In this document: positions 1-9,905 of the stretch, piece by piece
Layout of the letters: every line of letters begins with the position of its first letter
Position numbering within the stretch: the first letter of the stretch is position 1
From: Tritrichomonas musculus
Taxonomy: Eukaryota; Parabasalia; Tritrichomonadida; Tritrichomonadidae
DNA length: 64,000 nucleotides
NCBI GenBank assembly: GCA_039105265.1
Contig: JAPFFF010000003.1
Coordinates: forward strand, 5,828,001-5,892,000
Reading direction: 5' to 3'
Notes under the pieces: generated by a model
The model's database searches: none
What the model saw: the letters and a program-made list of their open reading frames with translations, nothing else
Told to the model about the DNA's origin: nothing
Translations under genes and position numbers: made by a program

Positions 1-2906
1 CCAACTTTTAAGGCTAAGCTGATTGCCCATGATGAAAATTGAACACATCCTGATATGAGACCATTTAGCCATGAAACATGTTCGCTCAAAGCGTTCGGAT
101 TCTGCTTCGCTTGGATTAGCCTCATGATGAATATTACCCCAAAAAGACGACAAGCTTTAATTGCTTCATCTGGTGATACAAGTTCCAACTTTTTGAATTC
201 TTTTTGATACTTATCAGCGCCAAGGACAAGTGGGCAACGTGATATGCAAGGTGGCGGTAAAGGATTAAAGCGACCGTTTATTGATAAAACTGTTAATTTT
301 CCACTTCCGCTTATTTTCATTAAAAATGCGTCTTGTGATGCTGGTTTGATGTTTTTAACAATTCCTTTGATCGGAACATCTTCACGTGATGAATGAAGAA
401 CTGCATTGTGTTCGTTATCCATGATGAAGAAAGTGTTATTATCGCATTGATAAACATAATCAACAGGATTTGTTATTGTTATTATTGATTTGTGTTCAGT
501 AAAATCAACACCACAATACATACCAACTTTTCCTAGTGAAGTACCAATAATAAGATCATTATTGATCCATGAAATGAATGTTGGTTCTCCTTTTTTCCTT
601 GGAAAACGATACGATTTTGTAATAACAGCTCCATCTCGCTCATTAACGCTAACAATATGAAGTAATGAATCCTTTGAGATAAAAACGCAATCTGTGCCGT
701 TACTTGCAAACGCACCAATAACAGGGGAATTGAATGTAAGAGATCCTATTTGACGAGGTGTTGATGAAATTGACATAAAAACTGCGGTGAGTTCGCCAAT
801 GATAATGCAAAATATAGATCTATCAAAAGAAAAGAAAATGTGAGTAATTGGTACATTAATTGCATTCAATTGCATTGATAATAAAGTTTTCGATTCACGC
901 TTTTTGAAATCAACAAATTTGAGGTGATTTTTATTGTTAAAAAAGGACCATACAATTAAGCGACCACCAGGTCCCCACATTACATGGTCAATCGGAAATT
1001 CTGAGGCTTTGAAGCAAAGAAGTAATGTGTTTGAATTACCACATAATGGTTTTCCTTTTGCCTTCTTAAATCTGGAATACTTTTGTCGCTCATAATTACT
1101 TGTAGTTGGAATGTTAGATTGGACAAAATTAGGTTGATCAAAATTTTTTTCTAGCTGGTTACCTGGTATTAATTTTGACGGTTGTGAGAGAGATGATTGA
1201 AAAGACGAAGAGTCAGAATAGTCACTATCGGCACTAAATTCTGCTGGAAGAGTAAGAAGTGGTGCAGCTCTAGGGTCATATGAGCCATCTTTCATTTGTT
1301 TCCATATCTTCTTAACATCAGCATTAATTGACTTTGATGATCGATTAAGGAAAGAATTTTTCATTGTAGAAGTTGGTACGCTTACGAAATTTGATGAAAA
1401 ATCAAAGTTATCTTCAAAATCATCTTGATTAACATCAACTTCAAGGCCATTCCCATCCATTAATTGAGAAAACGTCTTTTTATTATTACCCAATTGATTT
1501 TTAAGGTTACTTATATTCTCTTCGGAATCATCGCTATAGTTACTATCAACATAATCAACGTCAGCATCAGTATAACTGGAGGTGTTTTTTTCCCTACTAA
1601 AATTGGATTTTGATTTGAAATCAAGATCTTTAAAGTTTGTCCGATAATCATTTAAATCAGTGTTGTTATATTCCTCAATATTATACTCTTGTCCACCTTT
1701 ATCGTTAAATGCCAGATCAGATGGGTATCTTTTTGCGTTGCGAAAACTTGCTGCAAGATCATCAATAGAAACTTCTTCACCAAAGCCAGTTTTTGGTTGA
1801 ATAATGGCATCTGGGGTCCATGATGTACAGAGAACATCGCCACCTTGAGTTGCAAAAGCAATAGATCCTTTCCTAAAGTCCCAATCGAGTGGTTTTGATG
1901 GCATGGTTCGGATTCTTTGAACTATGAATAACTTGTCGTGGTGTTCTTCTATTACAGTTAACCAGTGAGATTCTGTAAAAACTATGACTTTATCATCAAG
2001 TGTGGCGTATAGTTTGGCCTCTGGACAAAGTCCTTTCATTGGTACAAAAGTGGTGATATGAAGCCTTGACCAGCCTTCATCATTGTATTGCCAAAGTGAA
2101 ATTGCATCGTCATAACCTATAATTATACGATTTGTTAATTTACTAGGAGATGAAATAAAACGAATTCCTTCTGTTTTAATGTACGGAATTGTGAAACCCT
2201 CATTAATAGAAAATAAATACGAAGTAAGTGTTGTAGATATGACAATAAAGTTAGGGAAATCAGGGAAAAAACTTAAAGTTGTAATTGAATCGCTTTCGCT
2301 TAAATTTAAATTATAAGGTTTAAATGTATCTGTTGATTTGACTTGTAATATTGAACTAATAATTGTGAATTTACCGCATTTCGATGCTACTGCGATCGTT
2401 GTTCCTGTTTGCGGATCGCTTGCTATGAAATCAATATTAAAACCAAGATCGATTTCAGCAAGCATTGCTACATTGTGCTCTATTGATTCATTCATTTGCA
2501 AGCAGTATAAGAAGCCTTTTTTTGAGCCAACATATAATCTTGATCGATAGAAAGGTGACCATAAAACTGAAATAGGTGTATCTGCTTTGAATTGATATGT
2601 CCCAAGAATATTCTTATTTCGAACATCAAAAACTGCTAATTTTCCAGACTTAGTTCCAATTGCAAGAAGGGGTTGAACAATTGAAGGTGTACAAGATCCA
2701 TCATACCATCCCATACAAGTAACTGTACTCTCAAAAGGACACCACATATACATTGGCGAAAAACGACCAATTTCATTTGAATATATGGTAACTGAATTTC
2801 CTATCGAATATGAAAGAAAACCGCATTCACCCCAAGCGCAGCATTCTGTTTTCCGATGTTTTGTTGGATATGGCCATGCACGAAATGAAAGACTGAGAAA
2901 AGTCAT
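1..2906 (-). CDS. WD40 beta-propeller protein, possibly WDR11-like (3' part outside window)
   Basis: An open minus-strand frame starts at ATG 2906-2904 and runs without a stop to the left edge, giving at least 968 residues. The N-terminus (MTFLSLSFRAWPYP, then a WGECGFLSYS segment) and the repeated blade-like units (LLAIGTKSGKLAVFDV, RLYVGSKKGFLYCL) look like degenerate WD40 repeats. A low-complexity Ser/Asp/Asn linker lies near the middle, encoded at about 1200-1650, and a second set of propeller-like strands follows. The first blade resembles the start of WDR11, a protein of about 1200 residues with two propellers that acts at the trans-Golgi with FAM91A1; the visible length fits. Other long WD40 trafficking proteins cannot be excluded, so only the WD40 class is firm. 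The opposite-strand and other-frame short ORFs here are shadows. Confidence 0.7.
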   Translation of the reverse strand, partial: MTFLSLSFRAWPYPTKHRKTECCAWGECGFLSYSIGNSVTIYSNEIGRFSPMYMWCPFESTVTCMGWYDGSCTPSIVQPLLAIGTKSGKLAVFDVRNKNILGTYQFKADTPISVLWSPFYRSRLYVGSKKGFLYCLQMNESIEHNVAMLAEIDLGFNIDFIASDPQTGTTIAVASKCGKFTIISSILQVKSTDTFKPYNLNLSESDSITTLSFFPDFPNFIVISTTLTSYLFSINEGFTIPYIKTEGIRFISSPSKLTNRIIIGYDDAISLWQYNDEGWSRLHITTFVPMKGLCPEAKLYATLDDKVIVFTESHWLTVIEEHHDKLFIVQRIRTMPSKPLDWDFRKGSIAFATQGGDVLCTSWTPDAIIQPKTGFGEEVSIDDLAASFRNAKRYPSDLAFNDKGGQEYNIEEYNNTDLNDYRTNFKDLDFKSKSNFSREKNTSSYTDADVDYVDSNYSDDSEENISNLKNQLGNNKKTFSQLMDGNGLEVDVNQDDFEDNFDFSSNFVSVPTSTMKNSFLNRSSKSINADVKKIWKQMKDGSYDPRAAPLLTLPAEFSADSDYSDSSSFQSSLSQPSKLIPGNQLEKNFDQPNFVQSNIPTTSNYERQKYSRFKKAKGKPLCGNSNTLLLCFKASEFPIDHVMWGPGGRLIVWSFFNNKNHLKFVDFKKRESKTLLSMQLNAINVPITHIFFSFDRSIFCIIIGELTAVFMSISSTPRQIGSLTFNSPVIGAFASNGTDCVFISKDSLLHIVSVNERDGAVITKSYRFPRKKGEPTFISWINNDLIIGTSLGKVGMYCGVDFTEHKSIITITNPVDYVYQCDNNTFFIMDNEHNAVLHSSREDVPIKGIVKNIKPASQDAFLMKISGSGKLTVLSINGRFNPLPPPCISRCPLVLGADKYQKEFKKLELVSPDEAIKACRLFGVIFIMRLIQAKQNPNALSEHVSWLNGLISGCVQFSSWAISLALKV

Positions 2907-3540
2907 TAAAATATTTTAAAATAAAAATAATCTTGATAGAAAAATTTATCGAACTCGAAAATATGCAAAATCGCAAGTTTTTCTGAAGCATATTATAATA
3001 ATAAATGTTTTTAATAATAAAAAACTAATAATTTATTTTAAATATTTGATTTATATTTGATTTAAATAGAAAAATTTAAAGATAATTTAAGTTTTGGAAA
3101 TCAATAATATAAAAAAATTGTATGTTATTAATTGTGAAAAGCATTTTGTATTAGATTGGTCAAATTATTTTTTATTCAAAAAAATAAATTAGGCCCTATA
3201 TTAAAATTTTTTTAATAAAAATACTTATATAAATTTATATAATATTTATAACAAAATTAAAAAATATGTTATTATATATTAAAAGATTTTAATTGATTAC
3301 GATAAAGATATCAATGAAAAGATTTTTAAATAATTAATAACTTATTAAAAAATCGTTTTTTCCATCATTCCACTTTTTGATATGAATTTATTTTCAAAAA
3401 GTGAACATATTTGTGATAAAATTAAAAATAATCAGAATTGAATTATAATTTTAATGAAAAAGTGGAAATATAAAACATTCAAATAAACTTAAAAAAGCTA
3501 TTATGAAAAAAGATTTCATACTAATATATGTGGTTATGTT
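2907..3540. other. AT-rich spacer, no gene seen
   Basis: This is very AT-rich DNA between the start of the WD40 gene and the first Polinton remnant. It must contain the promoter of the WD40 gene, but I see no distinctive element. The exact inner edge of the Polinton fragment near 3540 is uncertain. Confidence 0.6.
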
Positions 3541-4498
3541 TCATTCCATACTGAGTAATGTGATCCATGGATCATGTTGAGTAATGGGGTGTGAACGTAA
3601 ATCGTTAAAGAATTCATCATCAACTCTCTTCTGATTACGGCGTTTATATTCATCAGTATCGATATACCTTACTGGGGATCGAAGAGATTTTGGAGCAAGT
3701 GGGATACCAATATGTTTGATCTCAGTTTGATATCTCATACTCATCAATCCATCAATGAATTCATTAGCATCAGCTTCACGTTCAGCATTTGTTTGAGCAC
3801 CCTTGAAGAAACATTAAAGACTGTTATATAGAGGTTCAACATCATCGAATCCATTTTCTCGAGCAGTGTCAACGATGTAACATACAAGCTCATCTGGATA
3901 ACCTATCTCGTTATCAACATATTCATCGCTCAATGTATTCAACGATTCTAGATCGATTCCTGTCATTAACATTAACTCATTGAGATCTTCGATTGATACT
4001 TCATCAATAGTTGTGTTGTAATCGTATTTCATTTATTTCATACTCGTTAAAAATTTATCACTCATAAAAAAATATCTACTTCGATTCACCATGCTCATCA
4101 ACGTCATTCACTCACGAATCTAATACTGTATAATGCCTCTCAATATCTGAGGGTCGTTTCGATACCTATTAAAACCCCACCAAATCTCCACAACTGATTT
4201 ATCGCGTATTAATTATCACTCACGTCATCCTCACCATGATAACACACATCACATCGTTCCAGAGCACTCGCGTACGTCATAAAAGTGTGTGAAATCGATA
4301 CCGGAACGTTATGAGTTGCATTCGAATTCGACCTCCAGATCACGTGTGTGCAATTTCCGAAAATCGATGTGAAACCCTGAAAATGAGCTAATTTTAGGGT
4401 TTTTGAGACGAATGAGACCCTGCACTATAAAGGGTGTAGGATTCCTTGGAATTTGATATGGCTTCTCAAGCTCAAAATATCTGGAGGTCATACGCGTC
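3541..4498 (-). mobile_element. Polinton (Maverick) end fragment, broken
   Basis: This is a remnant of one end of a Polinton. It consists of a terminal inverted repeat (about 4085-4498, tip at about 4498) and, inside it, short minus-strand coding remnants at 3541-3810 and 3814-4032. The element would have extended leftward from its tip but only about 1 kb is left, so it is broken. The two small proteins are acidic and unrecognised (one has EYVDNEIGYPDELV, the other ends NDLRSHPITQHDPW). Base composition is less AT-rich than the host spacers. The TIR matches, in inverted orientation, the TIR at 8218-8640 at roughly nine in ten positions by eye, so the two belong to one family but are not freshly inserted. 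Confidence 0.75.
4085..4498. repeat. Polinton terminal inverted repeat, left copy
   Basis: The reverse complement of this stretch aligns with 8218-8640. Shared landmarks are an ACGCGT near the tip, AGATATTTTGAGC shortly inside it, the run CAAATTCCAAGGAATCC, the segment GTGATCTGGAGGTCG, and GTGATAATTAATACGCG further in. Similarity fades at about 4085. Short ORFs inside it are by-products of the repeat. Confidence 0.85.
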
Positions 4499-4900
4499 AT
4501 ACATATACTACTGCTGCTGTAGAACGACTCTTCTCTTTTCTTTCGTCAATTACATCTAGTTCTAAACTGCGTTTTTTAAGTTTCGCGTCCTCACAATTTT
4601 TTTTCTTTAATATCTTATTAATTAATGTATATTTTTTTGATAGATTTCTGTGCTTCCGATTTTTGTCCAAAAATTTTAAAAAGTTATGTGACCGCTTCCG
4701 ATTTTTGTCCAAAAAGATAACTTTTTCAATCCAAAAAGTGAAATAATAGAGTATTTTTTAAAAAAGCATTTTATAAAGTGTTATTTATAATAATTTTTAA
4801 TGAGATGATATTAATATTTCATAATATCATTATTCATACCATTATTGCTATTAAATAGTAATAATCATCATGGTCATCAATAATATGATATTATATATTC
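4499..4900. other. Spacer between Polinton tip and Mutator-like fragment
   Basis: AT-rich DNA outside the Polinton tip. It contains a pair of 22-bp direct repeats (listed separately) and, at about 4573-4600, a short stretch with TTCGCGTCC. The reverse complement of that stretch resembles 7380-7408, which may make it one end of a Tc1/mariner-type element. The overlapping ORFs on both strands here have no recognisable protein and are not supported as genes. Confidence 0.5.
4652..4715. repeat. Pair of exact 22-bp direct repeats, 42-bp period
   Basis: Two identical 22-bp copies lie at 4652-4673 and 4694-4715. Each begins GCTTCCGATTTTTGTCC and ends in five A. They may be sub-terminal repeats of one of the transposons that follow. 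Confidence 0.8.
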
Positions 4901-6186
4901 TTAATCACTATCTTCATTTTCAATCTGAATATCTTCTATTAGACCACTGAATATATATATACCTCCTGAAACGGTTGAATAAAATGATGAAGGAAATTGA
5001 CCTATAAAAATATTATCTTCATGGATTTTTGGTCTTAAGTTTTTATTTAAATATTCAACAATCTTAGGCAGTTTTTCTTTACAGTTGCTGTATTTTTTAA
5101 TGGTCCTTGCAGCATGCTTAATAAGCATTTCATCTCTTTCAAAGTCTCTTTTTTGTTTTGTTCCATCAAGAAAATTAAATTCAACATTCATCTTGTTATC
5201 TATAATTGATTTAAATTGTGCTTTGTTTTTTAATTTTATACTTGGACATTTTGGAAATTCAATGGTTTCAATTTTTTCACCATTTTGAATACATTTGAAA
5301 ATTCTATGTGAGCACATCATTTTTGTTTTATACATACTTGACTCCAGTGAAACTTCACCACAATTACATTGAATCATATTTGCTTTATAATAAGAGCATT
5401 CTTTAAGCATATCTGCTGAACTTTTTGAAAGAAACTTTCTTTTCATTTTATTATTTGTATAATTGAAAATTTTCTGTAATAATTTTTCAAAATTTGCGAT
5501 TTTATGATTAGACCTTTTGATAATCTTTGTTAAAGCATTAAAAAAATTATGTCTCCTCGGAACTGTTTCATTCAAATGCCCGTGCGATGATTCCAAGGAG
5601 TTTGTAGTTGATGGCATTGCTCTCTGAATTCTATAAATAAGTGACACTTGATTCCATCTTTCCTCTTTTTGATACTCAATTTGGCCAGTAAAACACAAAC
5701 CTACATTTTCTAATGAATCATTTAGCTCTTTTTTCATTTCATCATATTTTTTATTTTTATCTTCATCTGTATCATTTTCCTTTGCATTTTGTTCTTTATA
5801 TTGTAATTCATTACTAAAATGGCAAAAACTTTTGTCGAGATCTAATTGGCCCCTGCATTTAACAATAGTACTTATTTGAAAACCAAACGGTTTTTTTCTT
5901 AAATTTGATAATAAATGTCTGATACACACAATTTTTTCAATGTTATTTTTTTCAAAAAATGATTTCAAAGATTTTCCTTGGTCGGACTCAAACAAAAAGT
6001 TAGATAAATCAATTTCTAATTTTTTTTTAAAACCATCATAAATTTTTTGATATATTTCTTCGCACTCTGTTGTAGAAAATGAAAATGCTAATGGGATTCC
6101 GACATTGTAAACTGACATCATAAGAATTGCTGTTACAAATGAAGGAATAACTCGAAAAGTTGAGTCTAATAAAAAGCCTGAAATAG
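4901..6186 (-). pseudogene. Mutator-like element (MULE) transposase, 5'-truncated
   Basis: A 406-codon frame (6121-4901) continues upstream of its first Met to about 6186. It encodes a MULE-type DDE transposase domain: LDSTFRVIP (first acidic residue, codon 6166-6164), then FESDQGKSLKSFF (second Asp), then IRHLLSNL, then PSTTNSLESSHGHL (catalytic Glu). A Cys/His cluster near the C-terminus (CNCGEVS...CSHRIFKC) recalls the SWIM-type zinc motif of MULEs. The N-terminal DNA-binding part expected before LDSTF is missing, so this is a fragment; I found no clear terminal inverted repeats of its own. It lies on the same strand as the Tc1/mariner remnant upstream (6256-7274). It probably cannot produce an active enzyme. 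The family call is confident; activity is inferred to be lost. Confidence 0.75.
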
Positions 6187-6255
6187 AAGAAAAAAAAAAC
6201 TAACTTTTTAAATTAAATTTTAGTTAAGTGTTAAGTCAACCATTGAAAAAAAGGT

Positions 6256-7274
6256 TTAAGAATTTGATTTTAAAATTGGCAAGATCATCAAATTTTTTCT
6301 GTATGAGTTATGTTCTTCATGAACTTCTCTCAATCGTGTTGCTAATGACAAGCCATTATATTTTTCGCAAACTCTAACTCGAGCTAAAAAAGATGAATAA
6401 GCATTGTGGATAATTGAAGGTGGAATATTTGACCATTCTTGCTCTAGTCTAGTGAAAAGTTGATCGGCGCTGTCGAATGTTTCGTTTCCGATTTTGTCTT
6501 TGAGATAATCACACAAGTGCTCTCTTGGAGAAAGATCTGGAGACTTTGGAGGCCATGGAAGCACTTGTGGGAATCTCGTAAGGAAATTTTCTCTTGTGTA
6601 TTTTGATCGATGGCTTGGTGCATTATCTTGCTGCCAGATATAATTTCTTCCAAACCTTTTTTCTATCTCTTGAATAATTCCGTTATTTTGTATTAAATTA
6701 CGACCATCTACTTTAAGTAATTTTGTCTTAAAACCTCCTGGTCCGATAGCAGACCAAACCATCACTCTAATAGGATACTGCTCTTTAACGTATACAGATT
6801 TTTCCGGATGAAAACATCTTTTTCTTCATATGCCTATTCGACTGGAAAAAATTATGGCCGGTAATTGAGAATATTCAATGCTGCTAAATAAATGACAAAA
6901 GTTTACTCTGTTTTGTTTGTGAACATCAGTTAAATTACAGATTGGCGTTTTTGGATAATTGTAAATTTTCTCTTCGTTTAAAATTGACCTTATTGTTGAC
7001 CTTGCGGGGCCAAATTTTTGATGCAAAGAAGTAAGACTAGTTTCACAATTTTCTGCTACAAATTGAATTATTGCTGCTTTAACCTCGTCTGTGATTGTTT
7101 TTGGACGTCCCATTTTAATTTCAAATCGACCTGCTTGATCCTTTTTAATAAAAGATCTGACGGTTGATTCGGAAAAACAGTTATTCTCCCAATTTCTGTC
7201 CATCTATTTCCAAGCCTAGCGAACTCCATTGCAAGTTTGGATTTTTCCTTTTGCGTGAGCTTCCTTTTTCCCAT
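6256..7274 (-). pseudogene. Tc1/mariner-superfamily transposase, decayed
   Basis: Three consecutive minus-strand pieces make one Tc1-like transposase of about 340 residues. The N-terminal piece starts at ATG 7274 (MGKRKLTQKEKSKLAMEFARLG). The middle piece has the second helix-turn-helix and the GRPKTIT hook (7203-6826). The C-terminal piece starts at about 6820 (MMVWSAIGPGG; WQQDNAPSHRS; SPDLSPREHLCDYLK). The second Asp (QQDNAP) and the final Glu (SPREHL) are in the Tc1-type DD34E spacing. The first and second pieces are in different frames, so there is a frameshift near 7195. The second and third share a frame and are separated by a TGA at 6828-6826. At the expected first catalytic Asp the sequence reads FSSR where FSDE is usual. 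The gene is therefore dead. Confidence 0.85.
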
Positions 7275-7754
7275 TTAAGTGAAATAAAAAAGGGAAAATT
7301 TTACTAAAATTTTTTTCTTTCAAAAAAAAAAAAAAAAAAAAGATATCATTTTTCAATAGAAATTGAATTCATATATTGAAAATTGAGGGGACGCGAAAAT
7401 AATCGAACTGAGTTTATGTATAACAGCAGTTTGGAATTAATTGAATCCAGATTAATGATTCATTCCAATTCTTTATTTAAAAAGATTGGACAAATTGATA
7501 TAAGATATATAACTTTGGAATAATTTATTACAAAATAAGCATAATTCTTGAAAAACTTTAATGAAAATTATCAGCTAAAAAAGTGATTCCTTTGTATTAA
7601 TATTCTTTAAATTGTGATATGTTATAAGAAATCCTTTCATTAAATCTGCAAGATTTGAATGATCTCTCTCAATAAATTGTATAAAAAGCAACTTAATTTC
7701 TAATATTTTTTTTTAAAATATCCCAAGTTATTTTTTTTCAATTTCATCCAAGGG
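7275..7754. other. Spacer with A-run and possible Tc1/mariner terminus
   Basis: It contains a run of 20 A at 7322-7341. At 7380-7408 is a stretch reading AATTGAGGGGACGCGAAA followed by ATAATCG, which matches the reverse complement of about 4573-4600 around GGACGCGAAA. This could be the outer terminus of the Tc1/mariner element. The remainder is featureless AT-rich DNA. Confidence 0.45.
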
Positions 7755-8160
7755 ATGGTCAATGTTGAAAAAATTGATCAACGGCGTCACTTTTTTGGTG
7801 GCTCGTTGTCAACGTTAACTTCGTTATTTCAACGTCAACGATCAACGATCAACGATATGTGTTTCGTTGAAATTGATCGTCCAAAAAAATGGCACTTTTT
7901 TATTTCTATCGTCGTTGATTTAAAATTAAACTATCATTTCTGTAACATATATACATTTAGTATTTATATAGATATGATAATGATATTTACTAATTTTTTC
8001 AAAATAATAATTCTTCATTAAATCATACCAAATATAAATTGAATCGATAAAGTTTTTTTCAGAAAAAGTTGTCTCTCAAAAAAATTCAACTTTTCAATAA
8101 GCATAACGTTAACTTAATTCATTGATTCAACATTATTTCAACGTTAACATGTCGTTATGA
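7755..8160. repeat. Degenerate repeat cluster rich in CAACGT/ATCAACG units
   Basis: Between 7755 and 7880, and again at 8100-8160, short units such as CAACGTTAAC, TTCAACGT and ATCAACG recur many times, partly as tandem copies (three ATCAACG around 7838-7858) and partly as near-palindromes (AACGTT, GTTAAC). The AT-rich DNA between them, 7900-8095, lacks the pattern. An 88-codon frame across the first cluster looks like a by-product. The arrangement may be a remnant of another element or a protein-binding cluster; I cannot decide. Confidence 0.5.
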
Positions 8161-8217
8161 CCAATTTGAAACGGTTATAATCAATGGCCTTAATATCGTT
8201 GACAGTAGTATAGGGTA

Positions 8218-8640
8218 GACGCGTTTGCCTGTAAGATATTTTGAGCTTGAGAAACCATACCAAATTCCAAGGAATCCTACACCCTTTATAGTGCAGGGTC
8301 TCATTCGTCTCAAAAACCCTAAAAACGGCTCTTTTTCAGGGTTTTGCATCGATTTTCAGAAATTGCACACACGTGATCTGGAGGTCGAATTCGAATGCGA
8401 CTCATGACGTTCCGGTATCGATTTCACACGCATGACATGACGTACGCGAGTGCTCTGGAACGATGTGATGTGTGTTTTCATGGTGAGGATGACGTGAGTG
8501 ATAATTAATACGCGATAAATCTGTTATGGAGATTTGATGGTGTTTTAATAGGTATCGAGAGGCCGGTAAGATTTTGAGAGGCGTTATACAGTATAAGATT
8601 CGTGAGTGAATGACGTTGACGAGCATGGTGAATCGAGGGG
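8218..8640. repeat. Polinton terminal inverted repeat, right copy
   Basis: It matches the reverse complement of 4085-4498 with scattered substitutions and a few short mismatched patches. The similarity ends at about 8640, shortly before the first gene of the fragment. Confidence 0.85.
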
Positions 8641-8700
8641 CCATTGGGATAATCGTTAGTGAATGTGGTTATGGGATATCGTTTTTTTATTCAGACTCAA

Positions 8701-9855
8701 ATGACAGAACAAAATTACCCTCAATTGCGATATACTCCTAAGCAAGTAACTGCTGAGAAGAAACCTGGTATGGATTCATTGATGAATATAGTTCTCGATA
8801 TCAAACGTGATGTTAAACGTGTTAAGAGTGCTATCGCTCCACAAAACGCTGAAGCTATGATACAGAAACACAATCAATCATCACCTAACTCACCATGGTA
8901 CTTGAATAAGCGTGATCCCAACGGTCCCGCAGTATTAGCGAATCTCACTGATGTTAATGGTGATGATATCCCTGATGTCATCGTTTATGATAAACGTGGT
9001 AATCCATTAATCGTTAACGGATGGACTACAAAGAAGAGTGAATGGGCTGACGATTTAGTATATAACACAGCACTTCCAACAAGGGCTGCACGTGCACAAG
9101 TAAGAAATCCGCGAGGTAAATCACATGTTGATGCTCACGGAAATGAAGTTAAAGTATATAGTAAGAGAGATTTCCTTCGCGATCAATTCAATCCTCAATG
9201 CTTCAGTTACGACGATGCTACATCACAAGACTTAGTTGAGAATGTCGGTAGAGTTCGCCTCGATACAAGTTACTACGATCAGAACTTCCCATTCTATAAA
9301 GATGCACCTAAGAGTTTATCAGCATACGCTATCTTCAAGAAATACCTCTTCCAACCATGCTTTGATGATGCTGCTGCAATCGTTGAAACTGGTATCGGAC
9401 GTGCATTGAAGGGTCCTGAGAAGTTGAAATTCATCGGTAAACTCTCATCAAAGATATGGAATCAATCACTTAAATCAGCATTAGATCCACATAACACACT
9501 CACTAAGAAAGAATTCGATAAGTTGAAACGTAGTGAAAACGGTAAAGCATCTACTATGAATATGGTACGCTCAATGATATCTGCATTTAAAGATAACACG
9601 AATACTCATGCTTTCGATGGAGTCGTTAATTTCATCGTTAGCGAAATAAACACAGCAGTAGGTGGAGTAAGAGTTGTTGGGGCTAATCCAGGTGAATATG
9701 CCATGGGCCCATCTGAATTCAATACTTCAGCAGCACCACCACCAGCTCCATTTTCAGATACATATATTGATGCTCGATTAGCTGCTGCCACTGATGAAGA
9801 TGCCTCAATAGATCCCGATTATCCAATGCCTGGAATTACTTATCCTGAAGAGTAA
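8701..9855 (+). CDS. Conserved Polinton protein of unassigned role (fossil part)
   Basis: A frame of about 385 codons that looks whole; the reading frame is open from 8659 but the first ATGs are at 8671 and 8701, and I prefer 8701 (MTEQNYPQLRY) because conserved-looking sequence begins there. Distinctive stretches are DVNGDDIPDVIVYDKRGNPL, which has an Asp-rich calcium-loop look, and a Pro/Ala-rich C-terminal tail (AAPPPAPF...DPDYPMPGITYPEE). It sits directly before the packaging ATPase, the position where virion-related genes are found in Polintons; a structural role is inference only. I do not recognise a named domain. Confidence 0.6.
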   Translation: MTEQNYPQLRYTPKQVTAEKKPGMDSLMNIVLDIKRDVKRVKSAIAPQNAEAMIQKHNQSSPNSPWYLNKRDPNGPAVLANLTDVNGDDIPDVIVYDKRGNPLIVNGWTTKKSEWADDLVYNTALPTRAARAQVRNPRGKSHVDAHGNEVKVYSKRDFLRDQFNPQCFSYDDATSQDLVENVGRVRLDTSYYDQNFPFYKDAPKSLSAYAIFKKYLFQPCFDDAAAIVETGIGRALKGPEKLKFIGKLSSKIWNQSLKSALDPHNTLTKKEFDKLKRSENGKASTMNMVRSMISAFKDNTNTHAFDGVVNFIVSEINTAVGGVRVVGANPGEYAMGPSEFNTSAAPPPAPFSDTYIDARLAAATDEDASIDPDYPMPGITYPEE

Positions 9856-9905
9856 GTGGGATACGAATGATGCTGTTGTGATATATATTTTTACATCTCA
9901 TAAAC

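Noticed and set aside
533-718. Short minus-strand frames inside the first gene (also 1652-1861) and a plus-strand frame at 2338-2550
   Set aside because: They are shadow frames of the long WD40 gene, which is open through the whole stretch in another frame.
4309-4746. Overlapping ORFs across the left TIR and its flank, and their mirror images at 8155-8407
   Set aside because: They arise because the terminal inverted repeat happens to be open in some frames; the same peptide appears at both TIR copies.
7755-8021. An 88-codon plus-strand frame
   Set aside because: It is made of the CAACGT-type repeats and AT-rich DNA and has no protein-like pattern.
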